Origin: Gulosibacter molinativorax
Lineage (GTDB): Bacteria > Actinomycetota > Actinomycetes > Actinomycetales > Microbacteriaceae
NCBI RefSeq assembly: GCF_003010915.2
Contig: NZ_CP028426.1
Span: forward strand, 186,001-250,000
Reading direction: 5' to 3'
Length of the DNA stretch: 64,000 nucleotides
In this document: piece by piece, positions 8,735 to 17,410 of the stretch
Layout of the letters: every line of letters starts with the position of its first letter
How positions within the stretch are numbered: the stretch's first letter is position 1
Made by a program: the position numbers and the translations under genes
The notes under the pieces: model-generated
Told to the model about the DNA's origin: nothing
Databases searched by the model: none
Seen by the model: the letters and a program-made list of their open reading frames with translations, nothing else

Positions 8735-10030
8735 ATGGCACGCATCGGTGAAAGCGGCGACCTACTGAAGTGCTCATTCTGCGGAAAGAGCCAGAAGCAG
8801 GTGAAGCAGCTTATCGCTGGCCCCGGGGTGTACATCTGCGACGAATGCGTCGAGCTCTGCAACGAAATTATTCGTGAGCGGATGGATGAACAGGCTCCGG
8901 AGGAGGTGCTCGGCTTCGACCTGCCGAAGCCCCGCGACATCTTCGAGTTCCTGCAGCAGTACGTGGTCGGCCAGGAAGACGCGAAGCGCGCACTCTCGGT
9001 TGCCGTCTACAACCATTACAAGCGCATCCGCGCCCACGGCGAGCTGAGCGCCGTCGAAAGCAAGGATGAGGAGTCTGACGACGACGTCGAGATCGCGAAG
9101 TCGAACATCCTGCTCATTGGTCCGACGGGTACTGGCAAGACCTACCTCGCGCAGTCCCTCGCTCGACGCCTGAACGTGCCGTTCGCGGTGGCGGATGCGA
9201 CCTCGCTGACGGAGGCGGGGTACGTCGGTGAGGATGTCGAGAACATTCTGCTGAAGCTGCTGCAGGCTGCCGACTACGACGTCCAGCGTGCCGAGACGGG
9301 CATCGTCTATATCGACGAGATCGACAAGATCGCGCGCAAGGCCGAGAACCCCTCGATCACGCGCGACGTGTCGGGCGAGGGCGTGCAACAGGCACTCCTC
9401 AAGATCCTCGAGGGGACGACAGCGTCCGTGCCGCCGCAGGGCGGGCGCAAGCACCCGCAGCAGGAATTCATCGAGATCGACACGACTAACGTCCTGTTCA
9501 TCTGCGCTGGCGCATTTGCGGGCCTCGAGGACATCATTTCCTCACGCGCAGGGAAGAAGGGCATCGGCTTTGGGTCCCCGCTCAGCACCCCGGGTATCAC
9601 CGAGGACGTGTTCGCGGATGTCCAGCCGGAGGACCTGCACAAGTTTGGCCTCATTCCGGAGTTCATCGGCCGTCTGCCGGTGATCACGACGGTGGAACCG
9701 CTCGACCAGGATGCCCTGGTGCGCATCCTGACGGAGCCGAAGAATGCGCTCGTGAGCCAGTACAAGAAGATGTTCGAGCTCGATGGCGTCGAACTCCACT
9801 TCGAGCAGGATGCGCTCGATGCGATCGCGGAGCTCGCGGTGGAGCGCAAGACCGGTGCGCGTGGCCTCCGCGCGATCCTCGAGGAAGTGCTCGGCCCGAT
9901 AATGTTCGACATCCCGTCTCGCGATGACGTGGAGCGAGTGGAGATCACGGCGGACGTGGTGCAGAAAAACGCGGCCCCGAGCATCCTGCCGAAGAAGGCC
10001 AAGCCGTTCCGAAACGAGAAGACCGCGTAG
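8735..10030 (+). CDS. clpX: Clp protease ATP-binding unfoldase ClpX
   Basis: The 431-residue AAA+ unfoldase feeds substrates to the ClpP1P2 chamber. The N-terminal C4 zinc-binding domain is intact (CSFCGK...CDECVELC, about residues 13-45), Walker A is GPTGTGKT near residue 129, Walker [11 protein letters not shown] near 192, and the IGF loop that docks onto ClpP is visible as KKGIGFG near residue 273. Sensor and arginine-finger regions follow the normal order. A canonical AAGGAGG precedes the ATG at 8735. Confidence 0.97.
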   Translation: MARIGESGDLLKCSFCGKSQKQVKQLIAGPGVYICDECVELCNEIIRERMDEQAPEEVLGFDLPKPRDIFEFLQQYVVGQEDAKRALSVAVYNHYKRIRAHGELSAVESKDEESDDDVEIAKSNILLIGPTGTGKTYLAQSLARRLNVPFAVADATSLTEAGYVGEDVENILLKLLQAADYDVQRAETGIVYIDEIDKIARKAENPSITRDVSGEGVQQALLKILEGTTASVPPQGGRKHPQQEFIEIDTTNVLFICAGAFAGLEDIISSRAGKKGIGFGSPLSTPGITEDVFADVQPEDLHKFGLIPEFIGRLPVITTVEPLDQDALVRILTEPKNALVSQYKKMFELDGVELHFEQDALDAIAELAVERKTGARGLRAILEEVLGPIMFDIPSRDDVERVEITADVVQKNAAPSILPKKAKPFRNEKTA

Positions 10031-10066
10031 CGGGTATTCGCTAGCGGGCAACGGGTAGGAACCCTC

Positions 10067-10690
10067 TTGCGGGTAGGGGTCAAGCTGACGCCACGGCACG
10101 TCATCGTTTTGGCGGTCGTGCTCGTCACGTTGACGGGGTGCCAAGCGGGTGCTGGCCCGGCGGGGGAGGGAACGCCAACCCCACCGACGCAGACCGCTCC
10201 GGCGGATACCGGGACGTTTGGACCAAACGAGGGCCGCCCGGTGCCGACGGGCGGCGAACCATCGACCGAGCCTGCGCCCACGGCGACGCCGTCGCCGACC
10301 GAGGCCTCGGTCGCACATGCGATTGAGGTGCGAATTGGCGATGTGGACCACTCGGCCCTCGACTGGACGGTGAGCTGCTCTGGTTTGGATGCGAGCCCTA
10401 CCGTGATTGCGACCGCCTCGGATGACAAGGCGACCGATTACGTCGTCGTCGTGGTCGGATCCGGAACCAGCGCCCTCGCGAGCTTCACCTTCACGCAGAC
10501 CTCGGACACCAATGCTGGTCGCGAACGATCGGGCCTCACGGTGAATCCCGGTGCAGACCAGGGCAACGGCTCGCTGTACGTGACGGAGACGACCCTCACC
10601 TCGACCGGGCGGGGAATCGCGTATGACGCGACCACGGTGCAACCCAAAGCGGACACGACCTACGCGGTCCAGTTCGATTGCGGGGGTTAG
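10067..10690 (+). CDS. LpqH-like lipoprotein, 207 aa
   Basis: The product begins with a type II signal peptide (VVLVTLTGC, Cys about residue 25), then a Pro/Thr/Gly-rich linker of about 60 residues, then a domain of about 115 residues bounded by two cysteines (VSCSGL near the start, QFDCGG at the end). This layout, with a short Gly-rich turn GNGSLYVTE in the middle and a terminal aromatic-X-hydrophobic-X-Cys strand, resembles the mycobacterial LpqH (19-kDa antigen) family. I infer a surface-anchored beta-sandwich protein. The TTG start at 10067 has GGTAGGA upstream and is only 36 bp after clpX. It has a tandem paralogue immediately downstream. Confidence 0.7.
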   Translation: MRVGVKLTPRHVIVLAVVLVTLTGCQAGAGPAGEGTPTPPTQTAPADTGTFGPNEGRPVPTGGEPSTEPAPTATPSPTEASVAHAIEVRIGDVDHSALDWTVSCSGLDASPTVIATASDDKATDYVVVVVGSGTSALASFTFTQTSDTNAGRERSGLTVNPGADQGNGSLYVTETTLTSTGRGIAYDATTVQPKADTTYAVQFDCGG

Positions 10691-10718
10691 GCCTCGGTTA
10701 CCGCTGAGGATTACCGTT

Positions 10719-10736
10719 CGCGGAAGTCATTCCGCG
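10719..10736 (+). other. small hairpin between the two lipoprotein genes
   Basis: CGCGGAA (10719-10725) and TTCCGCG (10730-10736) form a 7-bp stem with loop GTCA, and a second short stem CCTCGG/CTGAGG lies at 10692-10709. No T-run follows, so this may be an mRNA structure rather than a terminator. Confidence 0.35.
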
Positions 10737-10834
10737 GTTGCAGATGGGGTAGCGTGCATAGGGATGAACCGAGGCGCGAAAGCCAATACGCTGGTGACGT
10801 CCTCCCCGCCCCTCTCTGCAGAATCGAGCCGTAG

Positions 10835-11518
10835 ATGCCTAGCATTCCTCGTGTCCTTCGCAAGGGATTTGCCCTTGCCGCGATTCTCCCGATCGCGATG
10901 GTTGGCCTGGCGGGCTGCGCCAGCGGTGGCGACAGCTTGACCGAGCGGACCCGCGAGCCGAAGGCGACGAGTCCCGAGGTGGAAAACTCGCCGGAGGCGG
11001 ATGGCGGCGGGTTGCCGTTCCCGTTCCCCGATGGCAACGAGGACGGTTCCGCGAACCCGACCGAGACCTCGGCCCCGAGCCCGAGCTCGAGCCCGAGTGC
11101 CACGACGGAGAACAACTCGGGTACCGGCAACTCCGGTGGCAGCTCGGATGGCACGAGCGTCGTGAAGTATGACGATGTCGATCTTTCGAGCGTGAACTGG
11201 TCGACGATTTGCTCGACGACCTCTGGGGCGAAGTACATCATCGCGTCCGACGACGATGTTGCGGCAGGCGAGACTGGGCCGACCCTCATGGTTTCCTCGG
11301 ACGAGTCGGATAAGCCCGACTATCTCTTCATCAGCCCCGGCGGCTCCGATTCCTCGAAGTCGCTGTACTGGTCGGACACCTCCACCGCGGGTTCGGTCAG
11401 CATGAGCTTCAACGGCGACGAATTCACCGCGACGGGCGAGGCGTTCACGTTCAACGATTACAACTACGAGAACCCCATCTCGTTCGAGGTGAAACTCACC
11501 TGCGACATCACCTACTAG
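10835..11518 (+). CDS. LpqH-like lipoprotein, 227 aa (tandem paralogue)
   Basis: A lipobox VGLAGC near residue 28 follows a classical signal peptide, then a Ser/Pro/Glu/Asn-rich linker and a C-terminal domain with the same pattern as the preceding protein: VDLSSVNWSTIC opening, an internal SDTSTAGSVSMSF strand, and KLTCDITY at the end. The shared opening motif (VDxSxxxWxxxC) indicates a duplication followed by strong divergence. The two-cysteine domain ending with xVxLTC resembles LpqH-type antigens. The stop codon TAG shares a CTAG tetranucleotide with the convergent metallo-hydrolase stop. Confidence 0.7.
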   Translation: MPSIPRVLRKGFALAAILPIAMVGLAGCASGGDSLTERTREPKATSPEVENSPEADGGGLPFPFPDGNEDGSANPTETSAPSPSSSPSATTENNSGTGNSGGSSDGTSVVKYDDVDLSSVNWSTICSTTSGAKYIIASDDDVAAGETGPTLMVSSDESDKPDYLFISPGGSDSSKSLYWSDTSTAGSVSMSFNGDEFTATGEAFTFNDYNYENPISFEVKLTCDITY

Positions 11519-13182
11519 TGGCGCCGCACGACCGCCTGCAGATACACGGCTGAACCGTCCACAGTGCCCACGCTTGGTGCGCCGAACGGGGCGAAGCCCT
11601 TGGCCAGCGCATCCGTGACGTGCTGTGACAACTGGTCGGGAGACTCGCCCGACAACAGTTCGTAGCTGCCGATGGGCTCGCTGGTTTCCGGGTGTCGCGC
11701 CGTTGCGGTGACTGCAGGCGCAGGCACGTGACGCTCGACCGGCCGCGCGGTCTCGGGCCTCGCGACTGGCACGGTACCCGAGTCGAGCACGATCACTTCG
11801 CCCTGGGTCGGGACGATCGCGTCGATGCCGGGATAGTGCTCTTCGATACGCTTCGCGAGGGCGTTCGCGGCCTGGACCTCGCCGTGCACACAGAATACGA
11901 CCTCGGGCCTCGGGTCCAGTTCACCGATCCATTCGAGGAGATCGCCGCGGTCGCCGTGGACCGAAAAGCCGTGGTCCTGGTAAATCTCGGCGTTGACGTG
12001 GATGTATCGCCCGCGCATCTTGAGCTTGTCGGCGCCCTCCGCGAGCTGTCGTCCGCGGGTCCCGATGGCCTGGTACCCGGTGAGCACGACCGAGTTCTTC
12101 GCATCCGGCAACATCGCCTCGAGGTGGTGAACGACGCGGCCGCCGGTGGCCATCCCGGATGCCGCGATGATGATTGACGGCTCGCGACGACTCGCCTGGG
12201 TCAGTGCCTTCGACTCGTCGACGGAGCGGATCGGGCGTAGCCCCGGGAACTCGAGAAAGTCCTCGGGATGCATGTCGGAGCGGAGCTCCTCGGGCATAGA
12301 CAGATAGGTCTGCAGCGCGGCGTTTGCCATGGGGGAGTCGATGTACACCGGTACGTGCGGGATGCGGTCGGCGCGGCGGAAATCGCTCAGCGTCTTCAGC
12401 ACGACCTCGGTACGGTCCACCGCGAAAGCGGGGACGAGGACGCTCCCGCCGCGTTCGATCGTGCGGCGAATGATGTCGGCGAACTCCTCGTGCGGGCGGC
12501 CATCCTCCTCCGGGTGATCGCGGTCGCCATAGGTCGACTCGATCAGCGCGAACGGCGCGCCCGGAGGCGCCTCCCTGCTGCGCAGGACCGGGTGCTCCTT
12601 CGAACCGATGTCGCCGGAAAACGTGACGGACGCCTGTTCCGTCCAGACAGTGATCGAGGCGGAGCCAAGAATGTGTGCGGCTCGCGTGAATCGCGCGACG
12701 ATGCCGTCATCGAGGTCGATGTCCTCGTCATAGGGGACGGAGACGAGCAAGGGCAGCGTGTTCTCGACGTCCTCGGTCGTGTAGAGCGGCAGCGCGGGGT
12801 GGTGCTTCGAGTAGCCGTGCTTGTTCGCATCCTCGGCATCTTGCTCCTGAATCTTCGCGCCGTCGCGAAGCACGATCTCCGCGAGGCGTGCCGTGCCCTC
12901 GGTGCAGAGCACTGGCCCCCGGAACCCCTCGCGCACGAGCCGCGGGAGAAGACCGACGTGATCCATGTGCGCGTGGGTGAGCAGCACATCCGAAATCTCG
13001 GCGGGGTCGAACGGGAAACGCTCCCAATTGCGATCGCGGAGCTCCTTACGCCCTTGGAACATGCCGAAATCGACGAGGATGCGCCGCTCGGCAACTCGCA
13101 GGAGGTACTTAGAACCGGTTACCGTTTCGGCCGCGCCCAGGAACTGCAGTGTCGTGTGGGCCTCGGATGTATAGCTCGCCAT
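11515..13182 (-). CDS. beta-CASP metallo-beta-lactamase-fold RNase-like protein with DUF1737-like C-terminal domain
   Basis: The 555-residue protein has the metal-binding motif HAHMDH near residue 71, the LVDFGMFQG opening and the beta-CASP section (SGMATGGRVVHHLE; FSVHGDRGDL) of exported-type MBL RNases related to archaeal CPSF and bacterial YsaA-like proteins. After the catalytic part (about residues 1-460) comes a Pro/Ala-rich linker and then about 55 residues (YELLSGESPDQL ... GFAPFGAPSV ... YLQAVVRR) that match the pattern of DUF1737, a small domain usually found alone. I know of no standard family form with this tail. The start is ATG 13182. Probable role: RNA processing; substrate unknown. 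Confidence 0.8.
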   Translation of the reverse strand: MASYTSEAHTTLQFLGAAETVTGSKYLLRVAERRILVDFGMFQGRKELRDRNWERFPFDPAEISDVLLTHAHMDHVGLLPRLVREGFRGPVLCTEGTARLAEIVLRDGAKIQEQDAEDANKHGYSKHHPALPLYTTEDVENTLPLLVSVPYDEDIDLDDGIVARFTRAAHILGSASITVWTEQASVTFSGDIGSKEHPVLRSREAPPGAPFALIESTYGDRDHPEEDGRPHEEFADIIRRTIERGGSVLVPAFAVDRTEVVLKTLSDFRRADRIPHVPVYIDSPMANAALQTYLSMPEELRSDMHPEDFLEFPGLRPIRSVDESKALTQASRREPSIIIAASGMATGGRVVHHLEAMLPDAKNSVVLTGYQAIGTRGRQLAEGADKLKMRGRYIHVNAEIYQDHGFSVHGDRGDLLEWIGELDPRPEVVFCVHGEVQAANALAKRIEEHYPGIDAIVPTQGEVIVLDSGTVPVARPETARPVERHVPAPAVTATARHPETSEPIGSYELLSGESPDQLSQHVTDALAKGFAPFGAPSVGTVDGSAVYLQAVVRRH

Positions 13183-13251
13183 GGCCTAACACTGCCAGGT
13201 CGGAATGTGGGAACTCCGAGGAAGACCCTATTGAAGCTTCGCTGCATATGT

Positions 13252-13275
13252 GGTTCATTAGTAAAGTAAAGAACC
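13252..13275. promoter_or_regulatory. palindromic operator candidate for the GntR/ABC operon
   Basis: GGTTCATTA (13252-13260) and TAAAGAACC (13267-13275) are inverted repeats with one mismatch around a 6-bp spacer. The site ends 14 bp before the GTG start of the GntR gene, where a repressor would block transcription initiation or elongation. YtrA-type GntR regulators normally bind palindromes in their own promoters, so autoregulation is likely. Confidence 0.6.
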
Positions 13276-13289
13276 AAGGGGGTGCAGCG

Positions 13290-13673
13290 GTGGAGTTCAA
13301 CGATCGCGAACCGATTTATCGACAAATAGCGAATGACCTCCGGCGGCAGATCGTCGCGGGGGTGCTCGCGGAAGGGGATCGCATCATGTCAACAAATGAG
13401 TACGCGGCCGCGTATCGCATCAATCCGGCCACAGCGGCGAAGGCGTTCGCCGAACTCGTCGCCGATGGCCTCGTCGAACGGCGGCGCGGGATCGGCATGT
13501 TTGTGGCGCCGGGCGCTCGCGCGCAGCTGCAGTCAGAGGGCCGCGAACACTACCTCGCCGACACACTCAAGCCCGCCGTTGAGGCCGGCGTCGCCCTCGG
13601 CCTTAGCGAAGACGAGATCCTGCGGCACATCAAGGCGATTCTCGCTGCCGCCCAGCGGAAGGAAGCGAAATGA
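13290..13673 (+). CDS. GntR family (YtrA-type) transcriptional regulator
   Basis: A 127-residue regulator consisting of a GntR winged helix (EPIYRQIANDLRRQIVAGVL ... NPATAAKAFAELVADGLVERRRGIGMFV, residues 8-75) and a short helical C-terminal tail, the size of the YtrA subfamily. The start is GTG 13290, chosen because AAGGGGG precedes it and the family begins right at this residue; upstream in-frame starts would only add an unconserved tail through the operator. It overlaps the ABC ATPase gene by four bases (ATGA). In this family the ligand is usually a cell-envelope-active compound exported by the adjacent ABC transporter. Confidence 0.88.
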   Translation: MEFNDREPIYRQIANDLRRQIVAGVLAEGDRIMSTNEYAAAYRINPATAAKAFAELVADGLVERRRGIGMFVAPGARAQLQSEGREHYLADTLKPAVEAGVALGLSEDEILRHIKAILAAAQRKEAK

Positions 13674-14545
13674 TCACCATTCAGAACCTGACGAAGAAGT
13701 ACCGCGGGGGAGATGAGTTGGCGCTGAACGGTCTGACGGCCAAGATCCGGCCCGGCAGTATCACCGCGGTGCTCGGACCGAACGGCTCGGGAAAGACCAC
13801 GCTCTTCCGACTCCTCGCCGGCCACGATTTCGCGACCGATGGCGATATTCGCATCGGCGGTCGGTCGATCGCGACGGATGCGCGCATCCCGTACTTTGCG
13901 GTCGCGCACGAGGGCAATAATTTCGGTGAGGCGAGGATGCGCGACTACCTCGCGTTCGCGCGCACTCGGCCGGGCTGGAACGAATCGGAGTACGGCCGGC
14001 TCGCAGAGCGGTTCTCGGTGCCCGCGCCTCGGAAGCAAGTGAGCAAGCTGTCGCTTGGGCAGCAGTCGAGCTTCGCGATCGCGGTCGCGCTTGCCTCGGG
14101 AGCGCCCATCGTGCTGATCGACGAGGCCCACGCCGGTATGGATGTGCCGAAGCGGAATGCCCTTTACGAGGAACTCATCCGGGCGAACGCCGAGCAGGGT
14201 CGCACCATCGTCATCGCGTCGCACCACGTGGGTGAGCTCGAGCGGGTTGTCGAAGACGTGCTCATCATCGATCGCGGCCGGATTGCTGAGGCAACGACGG
14301 CGGAGGCCGTGTCACGTCGCTTCGCTCGGGTTCTCGGCCCTCGCGAGCAAGTCCTCGCCGCCGTTGGCGCGCGACCCGTTCGCTCGACGCGTCAGCTCGG
14401 CCCGACCGAGGAATGGGTCGTGGATGTCGCGGCGGAACCGCTGACGCAAGTTCCCGGCGGCGTGATGGTCTCGCCGGTTGATTTTCAGGATGCTTTCGTC
14501 GCTCTCATCGAGAGCGGCAACGATCTCAAGGAGGAATCACGATGA
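13670..14545 (+). CDS. ABC transporter ATP-binding protein (YtrB-like)
   Basis: The 291-residue ATPase has Walker A GPNGSGKTT near residue 39, a degenerate signature LSLGQQSSFAIA near residue 125, Walker B IVLIDEAHAGMD and the H-loop ASHHVGELE. The regulator GntR overlaps its start and the membrane partner overlaps its end, both by ATGA. The last 75 residues form a separate C-terminal domain without transmembrane helices. Probably an exporter of an antimicrobial or a bacitracin/cell-wall-active compound, inferred from the YtrA-type regulator only. Confidence 0.88.
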   Translation: MITIQNLTKKYRGGDELALNGLTAKIRPGSITAVLGPNGSGKTTLFRLLAGHDFATDGDIRIGGRSIATDARIPYFAVAHEGNNFGEARMRDYLAFARTRPGWNESEYGRLAERFSVPAPRKQVSKLSLGQQSSFAIAVALASGAPIVLIDEAHAGMDVPKRNALYEELIRANAEQGRTIVIASHHVGELERVVEDVLIIDRGRIAEATTAEAVSRRFARVLGPREQVLAAVGARPVRSTRQLGPTEEWVVDVAAEPLTQVPGGVMVSPVDFQDAFVALIESGNDLKEESR

Positions 14546-15303
14546 CCGACACCATGGCAATTCAGCCGCCATCATCGACGTTCGCGACGCGGCTGCGGGC
14601 CGCAATGCGAATCGACATTGGTCCGACACTTGTGGGCGGCGCGATTGCGATAGTGCTGCTCATTGCGGCGCAGATCTTGCTTCCGCTCGTACTGTCGGCA
14701 ATCGACGGTATGGGCTCGGCCAATGTGATCAACCCGCCCACCGTCGCCGCATCCGTTCTCCTCGTGTTGACGATCATCATGACCGGTGAAGCGGCGCCTG
14801 GCCGACGAGAGGGCGTCGCTGGCGGGTGGACTCGAGCCGAGCGGTTACAGATGGTCACGGCAATCGGTGCCGGGATGGGCGTGCTCAATGGTGTCGTGTG
14901 GCTCGCCCTTGCTGCAGCTTCACCGGCACTGCAGCGGCTGGCGGATGGCATCTCTTACGGGTCGGGATTCGCCGTCTCGCTCGGAGGCGCCACACCTTCG
15001 GTCGTCGCAGCGCTGATGGTCGCACTCATGACCTTCGGTGCGGCGTTCGTCCCCGGCTTTTTCGGCTGGCTCGCGCGAGTCCACTGGTCGCTCGTCGTGC
15101 TGGGTGCGGGGCTACTCTATGTCGTCGCCCAGGTGGCGTTCATCCCGTACGCGCTGTTCGCTGAACCCACCTGGACGCTCTTCGACAACGTCGCACATAC
15201 CCCGGTGCTGTGGGCCGTACTCGCGGTAATTGTGGTGGGTCTCTTCGTGGCCGGATGCGCGTGGCTGGCACTGCGCGCCCCCGTGAGCCGATATCGACCG
15301 TAA
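14542..15303 (+). CDS. ABC transporter membrane subunit of GntR-controlled operon
   Basis: The 253-residue product has six hydrophobic stretches (about residues 25-50, 60-75, 105-125, 145-170, 180-205 and 222-240), a cytoplasmic N-terminus and no ATPase motifs. It resembles the small membrane partners in GntR-ABC operons but has no sharper family signature. The ATG overlaps the ATPase stop by four bases. It is the last gene of the operon. Confidence 0.75.
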   Translation: MTDTMAIQPPSSTFATRLRAAMRIDIGPTLVGGAIAIVLLIAAQILLPLVLSAIDGMGSANVINPPTVAASVLLVLTIIMTGEAAPGRREGVAGGWTRAERLQMVTAIGAGMGVLNGVVWLALAAASPALQRLADGISYGSGFAVSLGGATPSVVAALMVALMTFGAAFVPGFFGWLARVHWSLVVLGAGLLYVVAQVAFIPYALFAEPTWTLFDNVAHTPVLWAVLAVIVVGLFVAGCAWLALRAPVSRYRP

Positions 15304-15413
15304 GGGAACGCAATAGGTAAGAGAAGGATGACGATGACGCGCTCGCGCAGATCAGAGGGTTCGTACGGGAATTTGTCATCCCCGCGATCATTGCCGAGGA
15401 CTAAAGTTCGAGC

Positions 15414-16769
15414 GTGCAAAACAATCGAGTGGGGGACAACGTGGAGCAATTGCAGACGGACATTCTCGTCATTGGCTGGGGTAAAGGCGGCAAGACGCTC
15501 GCGAAAACCCTTGGGGCATCCGGACGAGACGTGACCATGGTGGAGCAATCGGACGAGATGGTTGGTGGTACGTGCATCAACGTCGCGTGTGTGCCGACCA
15601 AGTCGCTCGTGACGAGCGCCTCGCGTCGTCGGGAAGCGGATGATGCCGATACGTGGTTCGCCGAGTCGGTCGATCGCCGAGACACGCTCATCGAGAAGCT
15701 CCGTGCCGCGAATCACGCGATGCTCGACACGCTAGCTTCCGTCTGCCTCGTTTCGGGACGAGCCACGTTCGTCGGTCCGAAGCGCATCCTGGTTCAAGCC
15801 GGCGAAGACCAGCTCGAGATCTCCGCCGAGACGGTCCTCATCAACACTGGCACCGTCCCGGCGGTTCCGGACATCCCGGGTGTGGACGATCCGCGAGTCT
15901 TTGACTCGACCACGATTCAGCACGCCGATCCGATGCCGAAGCACTTGCGCATCATCGGCGCGGGTCCGATCGGCCTCGAGTTCGCGGGCATGTTCCGCGG
16001 ATTCGGCGCGGAGGTCACGGTGGTGAACTCCCGCGACGTGCTCCTCCCCAAGGAGGACCGCGACGTCGCCGAGGCGCTCGAGGCCGCGATGGCGGCAGAC
16101 GGCATCCGATTCGTGCACGGGACGCGCGCCGACAAGATCGCGTTCGAAGACGGCGAAGACGCGGTCTTGCTCGCCGCCGGCCGCACCCCGACGACTTCCG
16201 GACTCGGCCTCGAAACCGCCGGGGTCGAGCTCGATGAGCGCGGCTATATCAAGGTGGATGAGCGACTCCGCACGAGCGCGGAGGGCGTCTGGGCGATTGG
16301 CGACATTCACGGCGGGCCGCAGCAGACCTACCTGTCGCTCGACGACTCGCGGATCATCGGCGCGCAGCTAAGCGGGGAGGATAGCCGCACGACGACCGAC
16401 CGCGTCGCCGTCCCCACGACGGTGTTCACCACGCCGCCCTACGCGACCGTGGGGATGACCGAGGCCGAGGCGCGCGAGGCGGGGCACCGCATCCTCGTGG
16501 CGAAGAAGGAAGTCGCAAAGATCGCGGCGGCACCGCGGCCGAAGATCGTCGGTGACCCGCGCGGCATCGTGAAGTTCATCGTGGATGCGGACACGGACCT
16601 GATTCTGGGTGCCCGGCTCATCGTCGTCGATGCGCAGGAACTTATCAACCTGATCGCGCTTGCGATGCGCGCGGGTGTGACCGCGACCGAGCTGCGCAAC
16701 GGCATCTGGACGCATCCATCCACGACCGAGCTGCTCAACGAGGTGCTGGGCGAGCTCAGCCTCGCGTAG
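15414..16769 (+). CDS. FAD-dependent pyridine nucleotide-disulfide oxidoreductase
   Basis: A 451-residue class I flavoprotein disulfide reductase. The redox-active disulfide motif GGTCINVACVPTK is intact near residue 48, an N-terminal FAD Rossmann segment DILVIGWGKGGKTLAKTL lies before it and the NAD(P)-binding segment RIIGAGPIGLEFAG near 180. A dimerisation domain (AVPTTVFTTPPYATVGMTE) follows. Closest general type is the mercuric-reductase/dihydrolipoamide-dehydrogenase-like oxidoreductases with no heavy-metal domain, and the C-terminus HPSTTELLNEVL carries the catalytic His region. The start is uncertain: GTG 15414 (GAGGA 13 bases upstream) or GTG 15441 (GGGGGA four bases upstream). Physiological disulfide substrate unknown. 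Confidence 0.85.
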   Translation: MQNNRVGDNVEQLQTDILVIGWGKGGKTLAKTLGASGRDVTMVEQSDEMVGGTCINVACVPTKSLVTSASRRREADDADTWFAESVDRRDTLIEKLRAANHAMLDTLASVCLVSGRATFVGPKRILVQAGEDQLEISAETVLINTGTVPAVPDIPGVDDPRVFDSTTIQHADPMPKHLRIIGAGPIGLEFAGMFRGFGAEVTVVNSRDVLLPKEDRDVAEALEAAMAADGIRFVHGTRADKIAFEDGEDAVLLAAGRTPTTSGLGLETAGVELDERGYIKVDERLRTSAEGVWAIGDIHGGPQQTYLSLDDSRIIGAQLSGEDSRTTTDRVAVPTTVFTTPPYATVGMTEAEAREAGHRILVAKKEVAKIAAAPRPKIVGDPRGIVKFIVDADTDLILGARLIVVDAQELINLIALAMRAGVTATELRNGIWTHPSTTELLNEVLGELSLA

Positions 16770-16797
16770 GCGAACGAGCCGGGCCGCGAGTAACAGG

Positions 16798-16834
16798 AAG
16801 GAGCCGGCCGCGAGGACTTCGCGGCCGGCTCCTT
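16798..16834. terminator. bidirectional terminator hairpin
   Basis: A perfect 16-bp stem (16798-16813 with 16819-16834, loop GGACT) lies between the convergent oxidoreductase and VOC genes. AAGG at the left end and CCTT at the right end give short T-stretches on both strands, so it may serve both genes. Confidence 0.75.
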
Positions 16835-16847
16835 GGGCTTGGTGAGA

Positions 16848-17270
16848 CTACTGCGCGGCAGGCACATTCAACGCCCACATGACGCCGAACTTGTCGAAGA
16901 CCTGCCCGTAGTGGTCACCCCAGGGGGCCTGCTCGAAGGGCATCCCGACGCGGCCACCCGCGGCCACGAACTTGTCGATGATCGCCTGGGCGTCTTCGAC
17001 GGTGTCGACTTGGTAAAGCAGCGAGTACGCGCTGCCCTCGATGTTGTAGGTCTCGTCGTCCATCGCGTCGCCGCCGGCGAGGTGCCCGCCTGGGAGGTCA
17101 AGCGTGACGTGCGCGACGGCGTTCGGGTCGGGCTCAAACGGCATGCCCGGCATCGGGGTGTCGCCGTACTTCTGCATCTTGAGCTCGCCGCCGAGCACCT
17201 CGTGCCAGTGCTCGAACGCTTCAGCGGTAGTGCCGGGGAGAGCGATGTAAGTCGCGAGGATCTGGGCCAT
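16848..17270 (-). CDS. VOC family (PhnB/glyoxalase-like) protein
   Basis: A 140-residue protein with the two beta-alpha-beta-beta-beta modules of the vicinal oxygen chelate superfamily. The opening ATYIALPGTTAEAFEHWHEVLGGEL, the block FDKFGVMWALN near the end and the segment GWGDxYGQ-like PWGDHYGQ match the PhnB-like subgroup. The ATG at 17270 is used because AAGGAG lies six bases upstream, rather than an in-frame ATG five codons earlier. No enzymatic assignment is safe. Confidence 0.85.
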   Translation of the reverse strand: MAQILATYIALPGTTAEAFEHWHEVLGGELKMQKYGDTPMPGMPFEPDPNAVAHVTLDLPGGHLAGGDAMDDETYNIEGSAYSLLYQVDTVEDAQAIIDKFVAAGGRVGMPFEQAPWGDHYGQVFDKFGVMWALNVPAAQ

Positions 17271-17410
17271 TGGGTTCTCCTTCATCGAGGACAGATTGTG
17301 TGCCGCAATGTGCGTACGCTGCAGTCTGTCGCAGCGACGTTGGCGTTACCAGGGAAACCCGCACGAGGTCCTTGAGTAGGCGGGCGTAGCCCGGTGTATC
17401 GAAAGGCCGG

